From: Candidatus Krumholzibacteriota bacterium
Lineage (GTDB): Bacteria; Krumholzibacteriota; Krumholzibacteriia; Krumholzibacteriales; WJIX01
Direction: 5' to 3'
Assembly: GCA_034520215.1 (NCBI GenBank)
Contig: JAXHNR010000001.1
Span: 124,001 to 188,000 of the forward strand
DNA length: 64,000 nt
Shown here: one piece after another, positions 41,126 through 50,719 of the stretch
Layout: each line of letters opens with the position of its first letter
How positions within the stretch are numbered: the first letter of the stretch is position 1
Notes under the pieces: generated by a model
The model's input: only the letters and a program-made list of their open reading frames with translations
The model's database searches: none
Told to the model about the DNA's origin: nothing
Program-made: the position numbers and the translations under genes

Positions 41126-43414
41126 ATGAAATATGCGCTGAAATATCCGAAAATGGTACTGGCCATAAGCCTGTTGATAACGGCAGCCTTTTTTATTGTA
41201 ATGCGGCAAAACAGCCGGATGGAGACCGACCTTGATGACTATATGCCACAGAATCATCCCGATTTTGTTTACAGTAACAAGGCGGAAGAATGGTTTAATA
41301 TTAAAGACGGTATTATCATCGCAATTGAAAACAGAAATGGTATTTATAATACGTCAACTCTTGAGAAAGTGGAATCCCTGACGAAAAAATTGCAAGGCAT
41401 GGAAGAAATTGAAAAAGACGATGTAACTTCCCTTTATACTGCCGACAATATCATTGGGACTGACACGGGTTTGGACGTCAGTCCCTTTTACAGGAAAGTG
41501 CCTCAAAGCGAGGAAAAACTGACTGCCCTGAGAATCAACGTTCGCGACAATAAAATGGCCTACGAACGGATAGTGAGCAGCGACGAAACCGTGACTGTCA
41601 TAATCGCTGAAATAGGCGAAGATACCTTTTCGCAGGAATTTTATCGCCGACTGATAAATCTCGCTGAAGAGTACGAAGGTCCGGAAAAACTGTATGTGGC
41701 TGGCCGGCCTATTGTTGAAGGAACAATGGCTTATCTGGGGCCGCGGGACATGAAACGTATGGTGCCGATTGTCATTCTGGTAATAATTATTGTTTTACTG
41801 ATGGTACAGCGCAGCATAAAAGCAGCAATATTCACACTACTCGTTGTATTTTTCAGCGTGATCTGTGTTTTCGGGCTAATGGCTGCGGTAGGGGTCCCCA
41901 TTTACGCGGTATCCACAATGATACCGGTCATGTTGATTGCCATCGGGGTGGCAGATGGTATTCATTTATATAGTCATCTGCATATTTTTATGAAAGCTGA
42001 TCCACAAGCCGACACAAAAACGGCTGTGTCCGATATGCTCAATGAAATGTGGAAGCCGGTAGTAATGACCTCGGTGACAACAGCGGTTGGATTTATTTCA
42101 CTGTTAACCTCTGAAGTCTATCCCATCAAATATTTCGGTCTCTTCACTGCCTTTGGGGTCTTGGCCGCGATGGCATTTTCACTGTTTCTCATTCCGGCTG
42201 GTTTACTCACTTTTGGATTGCCCCGGTGGAAAAATAAAAATTCAAATACTCGAGAAAATGAAAATAGATTTCTGAATGCCATTGCCAGGTTGGTGATAAA
42301 ACATAAATACTTTACTCTGGTGTTGACAGCTTTGATTATAATAATTTCAATTTTCGGTATGACTAATGTCTGGATCAATTCCAGTTTTTTAGATAAATTC
42401 GAAGAAGACAGCGACATTGTAAGTACAGACGCTTTTATCAACAAACATTTTGGAGGTACTTCGACATTGAATGTGATCCTGGATTCCGAAAATCCGGATG
42501 CCTTCAAGAAGCCGCAGATTCTGAGAAAAATTGACAAACTGCAGACCGATGTGGAGAGTTCGCTGCAAGTGGTGGGAAGTTCCTTTGCCCTTACCGATTA
42601 CCTCGAGCGTATGAATAAAGTCATGCATGCCGACAGCGCCAAGTATGATGTTATTCCGGAAAGCAAGGAACTGGTAGCTCAGTATCTGCTATTGTACGAA
42701 ATGTCAGGAGATCCGGAGAATCTCTGGAAAGTAGTGGATTACAATTATCAGAAAGCCAATCTGACCTTTCAGCTGAAAAGCGACAATTCCATCGCCCTGA
42801 ACCGCGCTATTGACAAAATCGAAGAGTATAAGCCCGATTTGGAAAAATCAGGAGTTACTGTCAATTATGCCGGGTCCGGCTACAAAGCTCTGATTTTTAC
42901 CGACCTGATCCTTGAAGGACAGATAAAAAGCCTGATAATTTCACTGGCTATCGTAGTATTGCTGCTCTCTCTCATGTTTAAAAACGCGATGGCAGGCATT
43001 ATCGGCTCCGTACCGATTACGATCACCGCAGTGATAAGTTTCGGAGTGATGGGTTTGCTTAACATCCCATTAAGCACAACTACAGCTTTGCTTTCCAGTA
43101 TTGCCATCGGGATTGGGATAGATTACGCCGTTCATTTCATTGAGCGGTACAAAATCTACGCGGCTGAAACCGGTGATCCTCAGTTAACCGGCCATAAAAC
43201 CATGCAGCATTCCGGAAGGGCCATCGTATTTAATGCTTTAGTGGTAATCTCCGGATTCCTGGTTCTGCTGACTTCGGTATTTCCGCCAAACAGGGCGCTG
43301 GGAGCTCTCGTTTCCATGAATATGTTCACCAGCTTCCTGGGAACAGTAACTGTCATGTATCTTCTGCTGAGACTTTCAAATATTTTCTTCAAACAAAGAG
43401 AAAAGGAGTTGTAA
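41126..43414 (+). CDS. HAE3/MMPL-type RND exporter
   Basis: A 762-residue inner-membrane proton-driven exporter of the RND superfamily. It has two repeated halves: TM1 at about 11-28, a periplasmic domain (30-205), TM2-6 (210-350), a second TM near 390, a second periplasmic domain (410-600) and a last bundle (615-745). Paired motifs IGVADGIHLYSHL and IGIGIDYAVHFIERY carry the charged residues expected in the proton path. HAE3/MMPL members move lipids, hopanoids or other hydrophobic molecules. It lies 32 bp after tetR and 1 bp before the LolA-like gene. Confidence 0.92.
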   Translation: MKYALKYPKMVLAISLLITAAFFIVMRQNSRMETDLDDYMPQNHPDFVYSNKAEEWFNIKDGIIIAIENRNGIYNTSTLEKVESLTKKLQGMEEIEKDDVTSLYTADNIIGTDTGLDVSPFYRKVPQSEEKLTALRINVRDNKMAYERIVSSDETVTVIIAEIGEDTFSQEFYRRLINLAEEYEGPEKLYVAGRPIVEGTMAYLGPRDMKRMVPIVILVIIIVLLMVQRSIKAAIFTLLVVFFSVICVFGLMAAVGVPIYAVSTMIPVMLIAIGVADGIHLYSHLHIFMKADPQADTKTAVSDMLNEMWKPVVMTSVTTAVGFISLLTSEVYPIKYFGLFTAFGVLAAMAFSLFLIPAGLLTFGLPRWKNKNSNTRENENRFLNAIARLVIKHKYFTLVLTALIIIISIFGMTNVWINSSFLDKFEEDSDIVSTDAFINKHFGGTSTLNVILDSENPDAFKKPQILRKIDKLQTDVESSLQVVGSSFALTDYLERMNKVMHADSAKYDVIPESKELVAQYLLLYEMSGDPENLWKVVDYNYQKANLTFQLKSDNSIALNRAIDKIEEYKPDLEKSGVTVNYAGSGYKALIFTDLILEGQIKSLIISLAIVVLLLSLMFKNAMAGIIGSVPITITAVISFGVMGLLNIPLSTTTALLSSIAIGIGIDYAVHFIERYKIYAAETGDPQLTGHKTMQHSGRAIVFNALVVISGFLVLLTSVFPPNRALGALVSMNMFTSFLGTVTVMYLLLRLSNIFFKQREKEL

Positions 43415-43415
43415 A

Positions 43416-44204
43416 ATGAAATGCTGGAAAATCATTTTCAGTCTAATGATTGTTTCAATGTCTATTCCACTTCCGTCACTTGCCCTGGAGGATATAAGCG
43501 GACTGGAAATTATTCAGAATGTCTACACCCGCCCGACAGGCTCTGACCAGGAAGGCAAACTTACCATGACCCTGATTAATTCCCGCGGTGAAAAACGAAT
43601 GCGCGAAATCAAACAGTACATCAAAGATTTCGGCTCCGAAGAAAAGAAGATCATGTTTTTTATCTCTCCTGCAGATATTCGCAATACTTCCTTTATGAAC
43701 TGGAGTTATGATAAGGAGGGGCGGGATGATGACCAGTGGATCTATTTACCTGCCTTAAAAAGAGTAAAACGCATTTCCAGCGACAGCAAGAGTGACTATT
43801 TCATGGGTTCGGATTTCACATATGATGATCTGGGCGACCGGCACCCATCAGAAGATACGCATAAGCTGCTGCGGCAGGAAAAGGTCGACGGCGAAGACTG
43901 CTACGTCGTGGAAAGCATTCCCAAAGAAGAAGGATATATGTACTCCCGCACTCTTACCTGGGTCATCAAAGAAAAATGGGTCGGGTTGAAAAAGGAGTTT
44001 TATGACGAAGATGGCGAACACCTCAAGACACTGAGTGTAAAGAAGTATGAAAAAATCAAAGATTACTGGATCATTACAAACAGCCAGATGCAAAATGTTC
44101 AGAAAGATCATGTCACAAACATGTTGCTGGAAGATTTGAAAATTGACACCGGCCTTAAGGACAACTTGTTTACGGAACGTATGATGAGAAGGGGTATGTA
44201 TTGA
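43416..44204 (+). CDS. Outer-membrane lipoprotein-sorting (LolA-like) protein
   Basis: 262 residues with a signal peptide (about 1-23). The rest matches the LolA-like family (PF17131 type): MREIKQYIKDFGSEEKKI, DDQWIYLPALKRVKRISS, YFMGSDFTYDDL. The fold is an open half-barrel that holds acyl chains. Members often sit with RND exporters, so it likely carries a hydrophobic substrate through the periplasm between the exporter and the outer-membrane protein. GGAG lies before the ATG, and its last bases overlap the next start. Confidence 0.88.
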   Translation: MKCWKIIFSLMIVSMSIPLPSLALEDISGLEIIQNVYTRPTGSDQEGKLTMTLINSRGEKRMREIKQYIKDFGSEEKKIMFFISPADIRNTSFMNWSYDKEGRDDDQWIYLPALKRVKRISSDSKSDYFMGSDFTYDDLGDRHPSEDTHKLLRQEKVDGEDCYVVESIPKEEGYMYSRTLTWVIKEKWVGLKKEFYDEDGEHLKTLSVKKYEKIKDYWIITNSQMQNVQKDHVTNMLLEDLKIDTGLKDNLFTERMMRRGMY

Positions 44205-45472
44205 AGAATATTTGCAGAATGCAGACCATACTTTTCAGAAAGCTCAGATTTTTTCTGTTAATCGCGCTGGCTTTTTGCTTTTCAACCACCGCAATGGCAC
44301 AGGACCTGTTCATGAGCGGATATGTCCGGAATTACACAGGCGCTTTGATCAATGAAGGTGGTGAATATTCCATCATTCAGAATACATTCAATCTGAACCT
44401 GGAACACAGCAAGAGCAATGTTTCTTTTAAAGTAAATCCCTATATCTATCAATACAGTGAAAAAGAGCAGGAAACAGGGCTGCGCCAGGCGTACATGGAT
44501 ATCTATTTCAAATCTATCGACTTGCGTATAGGAAAACAGCAGATCATCTGGGGAAAAGCTGACGGAGTATTTATTACCGATATCATTTCTCCCAAGGACA
44601 TGAGCGAATTCCTGCTGCCGGACTTCGAAGAAATCAGAATGGGAGTTACGGCCGTGAAGGCCGATTATTATCGGGGAAACCAGACGTTTGAAGTGGTTTG
44701 GCTACCGGTTTTTACACCGACACGGCTGCCTGACGAATCTTCCATCTGGTCGCCGGAAATTCAATTTCCCATGACTCCTCAATTTGATTATTCTCAGCAG
44801 AAAGTGACCGGATCCCTGGAGAACAGCGAATGGTTTATCAAATATTCCGCACTCACTTCGGCCATCGATTATGAACTGATGGCCGGTTATGCCTGGGACG
44901 ACGATCCCACTATGCACATCGAAAAAGACATTGATCCTGAAACAATGCAGTTAACCGGCCTGACGGTGATTCCCCAGCATCACCGGCTGACCATTGCAGG
45001 CGGGAGTCTCAGCAGCACCCTGGGGCCGGTTGTTCTGCGCGGTGAAGGGGCTTTCTATTCGGGTAAATATTTTAACTCTGCTGATCCTGAAGCCAGCCGG
45101 GGCGTTGCGGAGAAAAATTATCTACATTACCTGGCGGGCCTTGATTACACTTTGATGGGTATCAATATCAGCGGCCAGTTCATTCAGGAGAGCATTCTGG
45201 ATTACGACCCCATGATTGGCCGGGATGAATTCGAAAATACGGTCACTTTATTGTTGCGCGAGGATTTTCTTCGTGAAACTCTGACTCTGGAGCTGTTTTA
45301 CTATATCGGGTTGAATAACAATGACGCCCTTATTCGTCCGAGCATCTATTATGATCTTTATGACGGGTTTGAACTTCTGGCGGGAGCCAATCTTTTCATC
45401 GGAGAAGAAGGTCGTTTCGGGCAGTACGATGAAAACGATATGGTTTACGCAAAATTAAAGTATAGTTTTTAA
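44201..45472 (+). CDS. Outer-membrane beta-barrel protein of the export operon (DUF1302-like)
   Basis: 423 residues. After a signal peptide (core FFLLIALAFCFSTTAMA) the chain is rich in alternating strands and ends in aromatic LKYSF. Motifs such as QAYMDIYFKSIDLRIGKQQI, IWGKADGVFITDIISPKDMS and ADYYRGNQTFEVVWLPVFTP resemble DUF1302-type outer-membrane proteins. The TTG start at 44201 overlaps the LolA-like stop and has AGAAGGGG upstream; ATG 44219 is an alternative. It probably provides the outer-membrane end of the export path. Confidence 0.75.
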   Translation: MKNICRMQTILFRKLRFFLLIALAFCFSTTAMAQDLFMSGYVRNYTGALINEGGEYSIIQNTFNLNLEHSKSNVSFKVNPYIYQYSEKEQETGLRQAYMDIYFKSIDLRIGKQQIIWGKADGVFITDIISPKDMSEFLLPDFEEIRMGVTAVKADYYRGNQTFEVVWLPVFTPTRLPDESSIWSPEIQFPMTPQFDYSQQKVTGSLENSEWFIKYSALTSAIDYELMAGYAWDDDPTMHIEKDIDPETMQLTGLTVIPQHHRLTIAGGSLSSTLGPVVLRGEGAFYSGKYFNSADPEASRGVAEKNYLHYLAGLDYTLMGINISGQFIQESILDYDPMIGRDEFENTVTLLLREDFLRETLTLELFYYIGLNNNDALIRPSIYYDLYDGFELLAGANLFIGEEGRFGQYDENDMVYAKLKYSF

Positions 45473-45854
45473 CCGGAGAATAGCGTTGGAAGAAAGCTCG
45501 ATTAAGGATTTATCTTTAACATAAAGAGATATTTTGTTCATGAAGAAACTCGCCGGATAATCAGACCTCCCAGAATAAGAATTATAAGAAATTGGGGTTT
45601 TTTCTGTCAAAGAGGGAAGTGCGGACAAGAGGGTTTGCAGATCTGATCAATAAATGAAAATTGCTAAATCCAGGCAAGCCCTATTTTATAAAGGAAGTAT
45701 CTCAGAACCAAAATTGAAAAGAATGTGTTCTTTTATGGTTGGAGAATCTTAAGCGTGAGATTGGCGAACAATTTGATCGGAGCATTCCGGTATTTGTAAC
45801 AGCTCGCAATAAAAATCGGCATCCGATTCCTCTTTAATAATAAGTTAAAACTGA
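45473..45854. other. Intergenic, no gene recognised
   Basis: Mixed composition with short frames only. ATG 45540 gives six codons (MKKLAG). No hairpin with a T tract after the export operon was identified. Confidence 0.3.
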
Positions 45855-45882
45855 TTGACATAATCCTTCCCGATGTTGTAAC
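45855..45882 (+). promoter_or_regulatory. Probable promoter of the universal stress protein gene
   Basis: TTGACA at 45855-45860 and TGTAAC at 45877-45882, spacer 16 bp, 51 bp before the start codon. The -10 box is a moderate match. Confidence 0.4.
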
Positions 45883-45933
45883 CTGCAATCATGAAAAGAA
45901 GTTAACATTCTGGGAATTTCAAAAGGGGGGAAT

Positions 45934-46377
45934 ATGCTTAAGGTAAAGAAGATTCTCTGTCCTATTGATTTCAGCGAGAGTTCTTACAAAGCTCTGGAGA
46001 TGGCGTGCGGATACGCGAATCATTTCGCGGCAGACCTGATCCTGGTCCACGTAATTGCGCCCGTACCCACCATGATGGCCGGTCCCGAACCCACAATGGC
46101 CTTCGACGTAAGCACGTACGAAGATCATCTCATGAAAACCAACGAGGAACACATCAAAAAGGTCGCAGACGAGAGAGTTTCGGACGATATCGATGTAAAA
46201 CCGATGATCCTTAGAGGCGATCCGGGCGATCAAATTATAAGGATTTCCGACGAGGAGGAAGTGGACCTTACCGTAATATCATCCAGAGGGCATTCCTCTT
46301 TCAAGGAGATGCTGTTCGGATCGGTAGCGGAAAGGGTAATAAGACATTCCAGTAATCCTGTTCTCTCAATAAGGTAG
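45934..46377 (+). CDS. Universal stress protein, UspA family
   Basis: 147 residues with the UspA alpha/beta fold: KKILCPIDFSESSYKALEMA at the start and the ATP-binding pattern near the end (VISSRGHSSFKEMLFGSVAE, then RVIRHSSNPVLSI). The G-x2-G-x9-G(S/T) motif is only partly conserved, as serine replaces the second glycine, so nucleotide binding is uncertain. A strong GGGGGG-rich ribosome site precedes the ATG. It is a single-gene unit with its own promoter. Confidence 0.92.
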   Translation: MLKVKKILCPIDFSESSYKALEMACGYANHFAADLILVHVIAPVPTMMAGPEPTMAFDVSTYEDHLMKTNEEHIKKVADERVSDDIDVKPMILRGDPGDQIIRISDEEEVDLTVISSRGHSSFKEMLFGSVAERVIRHSSNPVLSIR

Positions 46378-46842
46378 AATTAAAACAGAGTGAATCCGAA
46401 TCTCCCGCGGCATGGAAAAACAGCCTGAAAATCCATGCCCTTCCCGATCGGAGTATGGAATCGTGCTAAATGTACCAGGATTTTATCTCGAATAAAGCCG
46501 GCCTGACACGCAAATACATCTGACAAGCCGTTCAGAAGCTCGCAGATGATTTGCTGGTCGTCACCTACACCGGTCTCGAAATAGGATAGCCCATGGCTAA
46601 AAAGATGCCACACCCACCTCGCCCCCTTAGGGTATCATCGAAACCAGCCGCGACAGAGGAGCTGATGAGTTCGAATATTTCAACGAGGATGAGGCTGAGC
46701 CGGCAGTGCCGGCAAGCTCGTATTCGACAAGAATTCGCCCGTGCGGCAGGCTGTTACTAAATCGGCTTGTTCAATATTCTCAACACTGGTAAGATGCACT
46801 CATGAAATAAAAACCCCTCAATTCAGGTTAGGGTTAAATAAA
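46378..46842. other. Decayed coding region, unidentified
   Basis: On the plus strand a frame broken by TGA and TAG reads MYQDFISNKAGLTRKYI, stop, QAVQKLADDLLVVTYTGLEI, stop, then MAKKMPHPPRPLRVSS. This looks like one protein interrupted by two stops. On the opposite strand a 77-codon frame is open but lacks any recognisable family. No call is made. Confidence 0.3.
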
Positions 46843-46872
46843 TTGACAAAAGGCAAAATGAAGTGATATTTA
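46843..46872 (+). promoter_or_regulatory. Possible promoter upstream of the radical SAM gene
   Basis: TTGACA at 46843-46848 and TATTTA at 46867-46872 with an 18-bp spacer, 93 bp before the start codon. The -10 match is moderate. Confidence 0.45.
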
Positions 46873-46964
46873 TTCTAGAACAGCTGTTTTCAAGCAGCAT
46901 TCTTGTTTTGTTTTATTATCCGGGGGAGAGGTTATATGCCGTGAAACGGTAAGGTGGCAGTTAA

Positions 46965-48305
46965 ATGAATATATTATTTACAACATCCGCGGCGCCTTCT
47001 AAAAGCCCCTTTTTCACCAGTGAAAAGAGACCTCCTTTAGGTCTGGGAACACTTATATCAATAGCCAGGAATAAGGGCCACGGGGCGTTCTTTATTGATA
47101 ATTATCTCTCTCCGTCAAGATTTATCGAAAAAGGGTTTCTGCAGGAGAATGACATTGATATTGTGGCGATTCATGCTAATACGATTTGTTTCCGCGATAC
47201 TCTGAGGATGTTAAACGCGATTGAGGATCTAAGGAAGAGAGACCTGTGGCGGGGAAAGATGATCGTAGGCGGACCTCACACCTCTGTCGCTGTAGAGACA
47301 ATTCCCGAATTCGTAGATCATGTTGTGCAGGGTGAGGGTGAAAAAGCTCTCGAAGATATTCTAAGCGGCAGGGCCGAGTCGCGGATTATAAGGGGAGAAA
47401 GAATAACGGATCTGGATTCACTCCCTTCTCAGCCATGGGATATCTTTACGAAATTACCGTATGATTATCAGTGCAAATGGATAGATGAGGCCCCTGTTTT
47501 TACAATAAATACCAGTAGAGGATGTCCTTTTAATTGTACTTTCTGTTCTGTTTCTTCCGTTTGGGGAAAACGTTATTCCTTCTTAAGCGCTGACAGGATC
47601 ATTTCAGAAATCGAGTATCTTATCGAAAATCATAACGCTAAAGGGATTTATTTCAGAGAAGACCATTTTACTTTGAATACAAACAGAACCAGGGAATTTT
47701 GTGAAAAACTGATAGTAAAAAATATTGACATAAGCTGGGCTTGTGAAACCAGAGTGGATGTCTTAAGCGAAGAATTGATAGAGCTAATGAGCAGGGCCGG
47801 CTGCAGGGCTTTCTACCTCGGCGTTGAGAGCGGAAGCCAGAATGTTTTAGATAAGCTCCGTAAAGACATTACTCTCGAGCAGATTGAGAATGTTTCCATC
47901 TGGAGTAACAGATACAGCGTAAGGACATACTGGAGCCTTATCGTAGGGACTCCCCATGACACCTTCAAAGATTATATTGCCACAAAAAGATTGATAAAGA
48001 AGCTGAAACCCTATTCCCACGCTTTTAATGTTTATGTCGGAATTCCGGGAAGCTCATTGTATAAATACATTTCACGGAATAACCTCTATGAATATAAGGA
48101 TGATATAGGCTTGTTATATTTGCCGGGATTTGATGTTAAGACAAAATATTTTTATGGAGCAAACAGCAAAAAGCTTGTAGATTACAGGTTCAGACTGAGA
48201 ACTCCATTTGATAAGCGGCTTTTGAAAAGAATGTGGAGAGTTCCGTTCAGGATTCTAAAGAATAGATTATCGGGCTTTATAAAAAAAATTGCTTCCCCGC
48301 GGTGA
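46965..48305 (+). CDS. B12-binding-type radical SAM protein
   Basis: 446 residues. The N-terminal Rossmann-like domain (about 1-140: PPLGLGTLISIARNKGH, MIVGGPHTSVAVETIPEFVD, VVQGEGE) is that of cobalamin-binding radical SAM proteins. The radical SAM core (about 170-380) has the 4Fe-4S motif in SRGCPFNCTFCS (CxxxCxxC). GVESGSQNVLDKLRKDIT is the usual SAM-binding strand. It is next to polysaccharide genes, so modification of a sugar or lipid carrier is possible, but the substrate is unknown. AGGTGG lies upstream of the ATG. Confidence 0.88.
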   Translation: MNILFTTSAAPSKSPFFTSEKRPPLGLGTLISIARNKGHGAFFIDNYLSPSRFIEKGFLQENDIDIVAIHANTICFRDTLRMLNAIEDLRKRDLWRGKMIVGGPHTSVAVETIPEFVDHVVQGEGEKALEDILSGRAESRIIRGERITDLDSLPSQPWDIFTKLPYDYQCKWIDEAPVFTINTSRGCPFNCTFCSVSSVWGKRYSFLSADRIISEIEYLIENHNAKGIYFREDHFTLNTNRTREFCEKLIVKNIDISWACETRVDVLSEELIELMSRAGCRAFYLGVESGSQNVLDKLRKDITLEQIENVSIWSNRYSVRTYWSLIVGTPHDTFKDYIATKRLIKKLKPYSHAFNVYVGIPGSSLYKYISRNNLYEYKDDIGLLYLPGFDVKTKYFYGANSKKLVDYRFRLRTPFDKRLLKRMWRVPFRILKNRLSGFIKKIASPR

Positions 48306-48332
48306 GCTGTTTTCGAAAATCTCCTATATATT

Positions 48333-49832
48333 CTATCTTCTGATACCCTTCCCCAGAATATGCAGACCTTTCAGGAAGTCTCTGTCTTCGGGCTCGAGTT
48401 TCAACAACCACAGGGTGAGAGCAAAAAGGGAGAGAGATATCGATCCCGCGAGCGTAAGTGTGACCAGTGTGTGAAATGGCATAATGAAAGGTTTTATTAT
48501 CCACAGCGCCGCGGCTGAAATAAACCCCGCCAGGACAGGTTTAATAAAACCTTTGTTTAGGAAAGTGAGTTTGAGAATTATCCGTACTTCAATAACTCTT
48601 GCCAGTCCGCTGACAACGAGGGATATCATCGTTGCCCAGGCAGCGCCGAAGATACCAAAACGCGGTATAAGTATGATATTAAGTGCGACATTAAGCAGGA
48701 AAGCTCCCAGAGAATTCCACAAAGACAGTTTTACGTATCCGGACATAGACAGAATGGGGCCGGCTGATCCGAGCACAGCTTGCGAGAAAGTGGCGGCGGT
48801 CAGTATAACCAGAACAAGGGCGCCTGAGATGTAATCGGGGCCGAACAATAACATGATTTTTGTGGGAAGCAGCAGCATAACCAGGGCAAAAGGAGTCGCG
48901 AATGTAAACAGCCAGCGGCTTACAAGCCTGTAGAGATCGGACATTTTTCCCGTTTCACTTTTGGAGTGCATTTGAGAAAGAAGAGGTGAATAGATACTTG
49001 CAATGGAGAGCAAGAGCGCCTGTAATAACCCCGCTGTTCTTACCGCCGGGTGGTATAATCCCACAGTGACTGAATCGGTGAAGTATCCGAGCATCAAGAT
49101 ATCCATCCAGTGCATGAGAGTCTGAAGTATTACAACAAACATAAGAGGGTAGGAGAATCTGAGTAATTCTTTATCTATCGGGGCGGATAAGATCTTGCCT
49201 ATTTCTATGCCGGTAAGTCTCTTCAGCATAATCAGCATCAAGATACACCCCGCCCCTCCAGTAACGGCGAAGGGAAGAATGATAGTCATTCTTTTTGACA
49301 GGAGAAAGTAGCTCATTGCCATCATCGCGAAAAGGATTGTGGGCTTAACGAATTGGGTGGTGAGTATCTTGTATTTCAGGAATTTTAAACCCTGAGTCGC
49401 GAATGCGCTCACATTTGTTACCGCGTTAAGGGGAAGCGCGACAGAAAAAACAATTATCGCGTATTGCAGCAGAGGTCTTTCTTTAAAGACATTTTTTACC
49501 AGCCACCCCGAACTCAGAATCAATAGAATCATTATGATTGAAGAGAATACTGCTGTTGCTTTCAATGCTGAGCTTATCAATCTTTTTATTTGATCTCTGT
49601 CGAGCTCGGGATTCAAGCGGCTCACGAAACGCATTACACCGACTTCCAGTCCCATTTTAGCCAGCACTTCCGCGATCAGGATAATTGAATTCGCGATGGA
49701 ATATATCCCGAGGTATTCCGTTCCTACCCAGCGGGCAAGCAGAGCTGTGTAAAGAAAACGGTTTATGTTTCCGTAAACAAGACCGGAAAAGGTAATAGTG
49801 GATTCTTTAGCTATCTTCTGAGCTGTATTCAT
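48333..49832 (-). CDS. Flippase, polysaccharide biosynthesis (Wzx/MATE-like), first copy
   Basis: A 499-residue inner-membrane protein with about 14 hydrophobic helices, beginning with ITFSGLVYGNINRFLYTALL and LARWVGTEYLGIYSIANSII, the standard N-terminus of Wzx-type lipid-linked oligosaccharide flippases. It should move a polyprenyl-linked saccharide across the membrane. It overlaps the upstream glycosyltransferase gene by 4 bp (ATGA), so the two are coupled. A second, distinct flippase is encoded at 53698. Confidence 0.9.
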   Translation of the reverse strand: MNTAQKIAKESTITFSGLVYGNINRFLYTALLARWVGTEYLGIYSIANSIILIAEVLAKMGLEVGVMRFVSRLNPELDRDQIKRLISSALKATAVFSSIIMILLILSSGWLVKNVFKERPLLQYAIIVFSVALPLNAVTNVSAFATQGLKFLKYKILTTQFVKPTILFAMMAMSYFLLSKRMTIILPFAVTGGAGCILMLIMLKRLTGIEIGKILSAPIDKELLRFSYPLMFVVILQTLMHWMDILMLGYFTDSVTVGLYHPAVRTAGLLQALLLSIASIYSPLLSQMHSKSETGKMSDLYRLVSRWLFTFATPFALVMLLLPTKIMLLFGPDYISGALVLVILTAATFSQAVLGSAGPILSMSGYVKLSLWNSLGAFLLNVALNIILIPRFGIFGAAWATMISLVVSGLARVIEVRIILKLTFLNKGFIKPVLAGFISAAALWIIKPFIMPFHTLVTLTLAGSISLSLFALTLWLLKLEPEDRDFLKGLHILGKGIRR

Positions 49833-50707
49833 AGGGCAAGTTCTGTCGTTAAGCCTTTAAGAAATCCCGACCACGTGTAATAGAAGGCTTTGAATCCGTG
49901 CCGGCGGTTTAGTAAATCCTTTAACGCGACTCCGTTTAAGTACAGAAATACAACCGGAAGGAGAAGAGATCTGTTGAATTTACGGAAAAAATAGACGGTA
50001 TTATGCGCCCGGTAGTACATTCCTTCGGCCGGAGCGCTTCGGCGGGTTCCTCCGGATGAAGCCCTGAGATGTTCTATTTCAGGTTTCGGAGAATAGAGAA
50101 CCCTTCCGCCCTGTTTTCTAACGCTGAAGCCGAAATCACCGTCTTCCATGATAGCGTTACCGATATAGTTTGTATCAAATCCGCCTGCTTCGAAGAATTT
50201 ATCCCTTCTGACGCCGAAATTTCCGCCCGCCGCCCACTGGCATTCTGAATAGCTGTCGGAATAGAAGTTTTTGAGAGTTTTGCCGTAAAATGTGATATAA
50301 CCTCCGGATATGTTCTTCCTTTCATTCAGGATCTTTGAACCGGCTTCGTATATCTTTCCTCCGACAACCCAGATCTCTTCTCCGTGCCGTTTGAACTCAT
50401 TGATATAATCGGCAATTAATTCCGGAGAGGGTATTACGTCATCATCAACAAAGAGCAGTATCTCGCCGCCGGCAGCTTCGGCTCCGACATTCCTGGCATT
50501 TGGAAGCCCCTTTCTTTTGATAGCTATATACCTGTAGTGATATTTTCGGGTGGAAAAGTCACTTAGCGGAGTACTGCCCCCTGAAGTTTGATCTATGACA
50601 ATCAATTCAAAATCGTCTGATGTCTGATTTTCAAAACTTCGAAGTGTCTCGAGAGTAATACTGCTTCTATCTACTGTTGGTATAATAACACTTATTTCAA
50701 ATTCCAT
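49829..50707 (-). CDS. Family 2 glycosyltransferase
   Basis: 292 residues of the GT-A fold: EISVIIPTVDRSSITLETLR at the start, the metal-binding VDDDVIP near residue 90, and the acceptor-site region MEDGDFGFSVRKQGG around 190. It probably adds a sugar to a lipid-linked or surface glycan. A hydrophobic patch near 255-275 may aid membrane association. It is coupled to the flippase gene by a 4-bp overlap and follows the second glycosyltransferase by 12 bp. Confidence 0.9.
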   Translation of the reverse strand: MEFEISVIIPTVDRSSITLETLRSFENQTSDDFELIVIDQTSGGSTPLSDFSTRKYHYRYIAIKRKGLPNARNVGAEAAGGEILLFVDDDVIPSPELIADYINEFKRHGEEIWVVGGKIYEAGSKILNERKNISGGYITFYGKTLKNFYSDSYSECQWAAGGNFGVRRDKFFEAGGFDTNYIGNAIMEDGDFGFSVRKQGGRVLYSPKPEIEHLRASSGGTRRSAPAEGMYYRAHNTVYFFRKFNRSLLLPVVFLYLNGVALKDLLNRRHGFKAFYYTWSGFLKGLTTELAL

Positions 50708-50719
50708 AACAACCAGACT

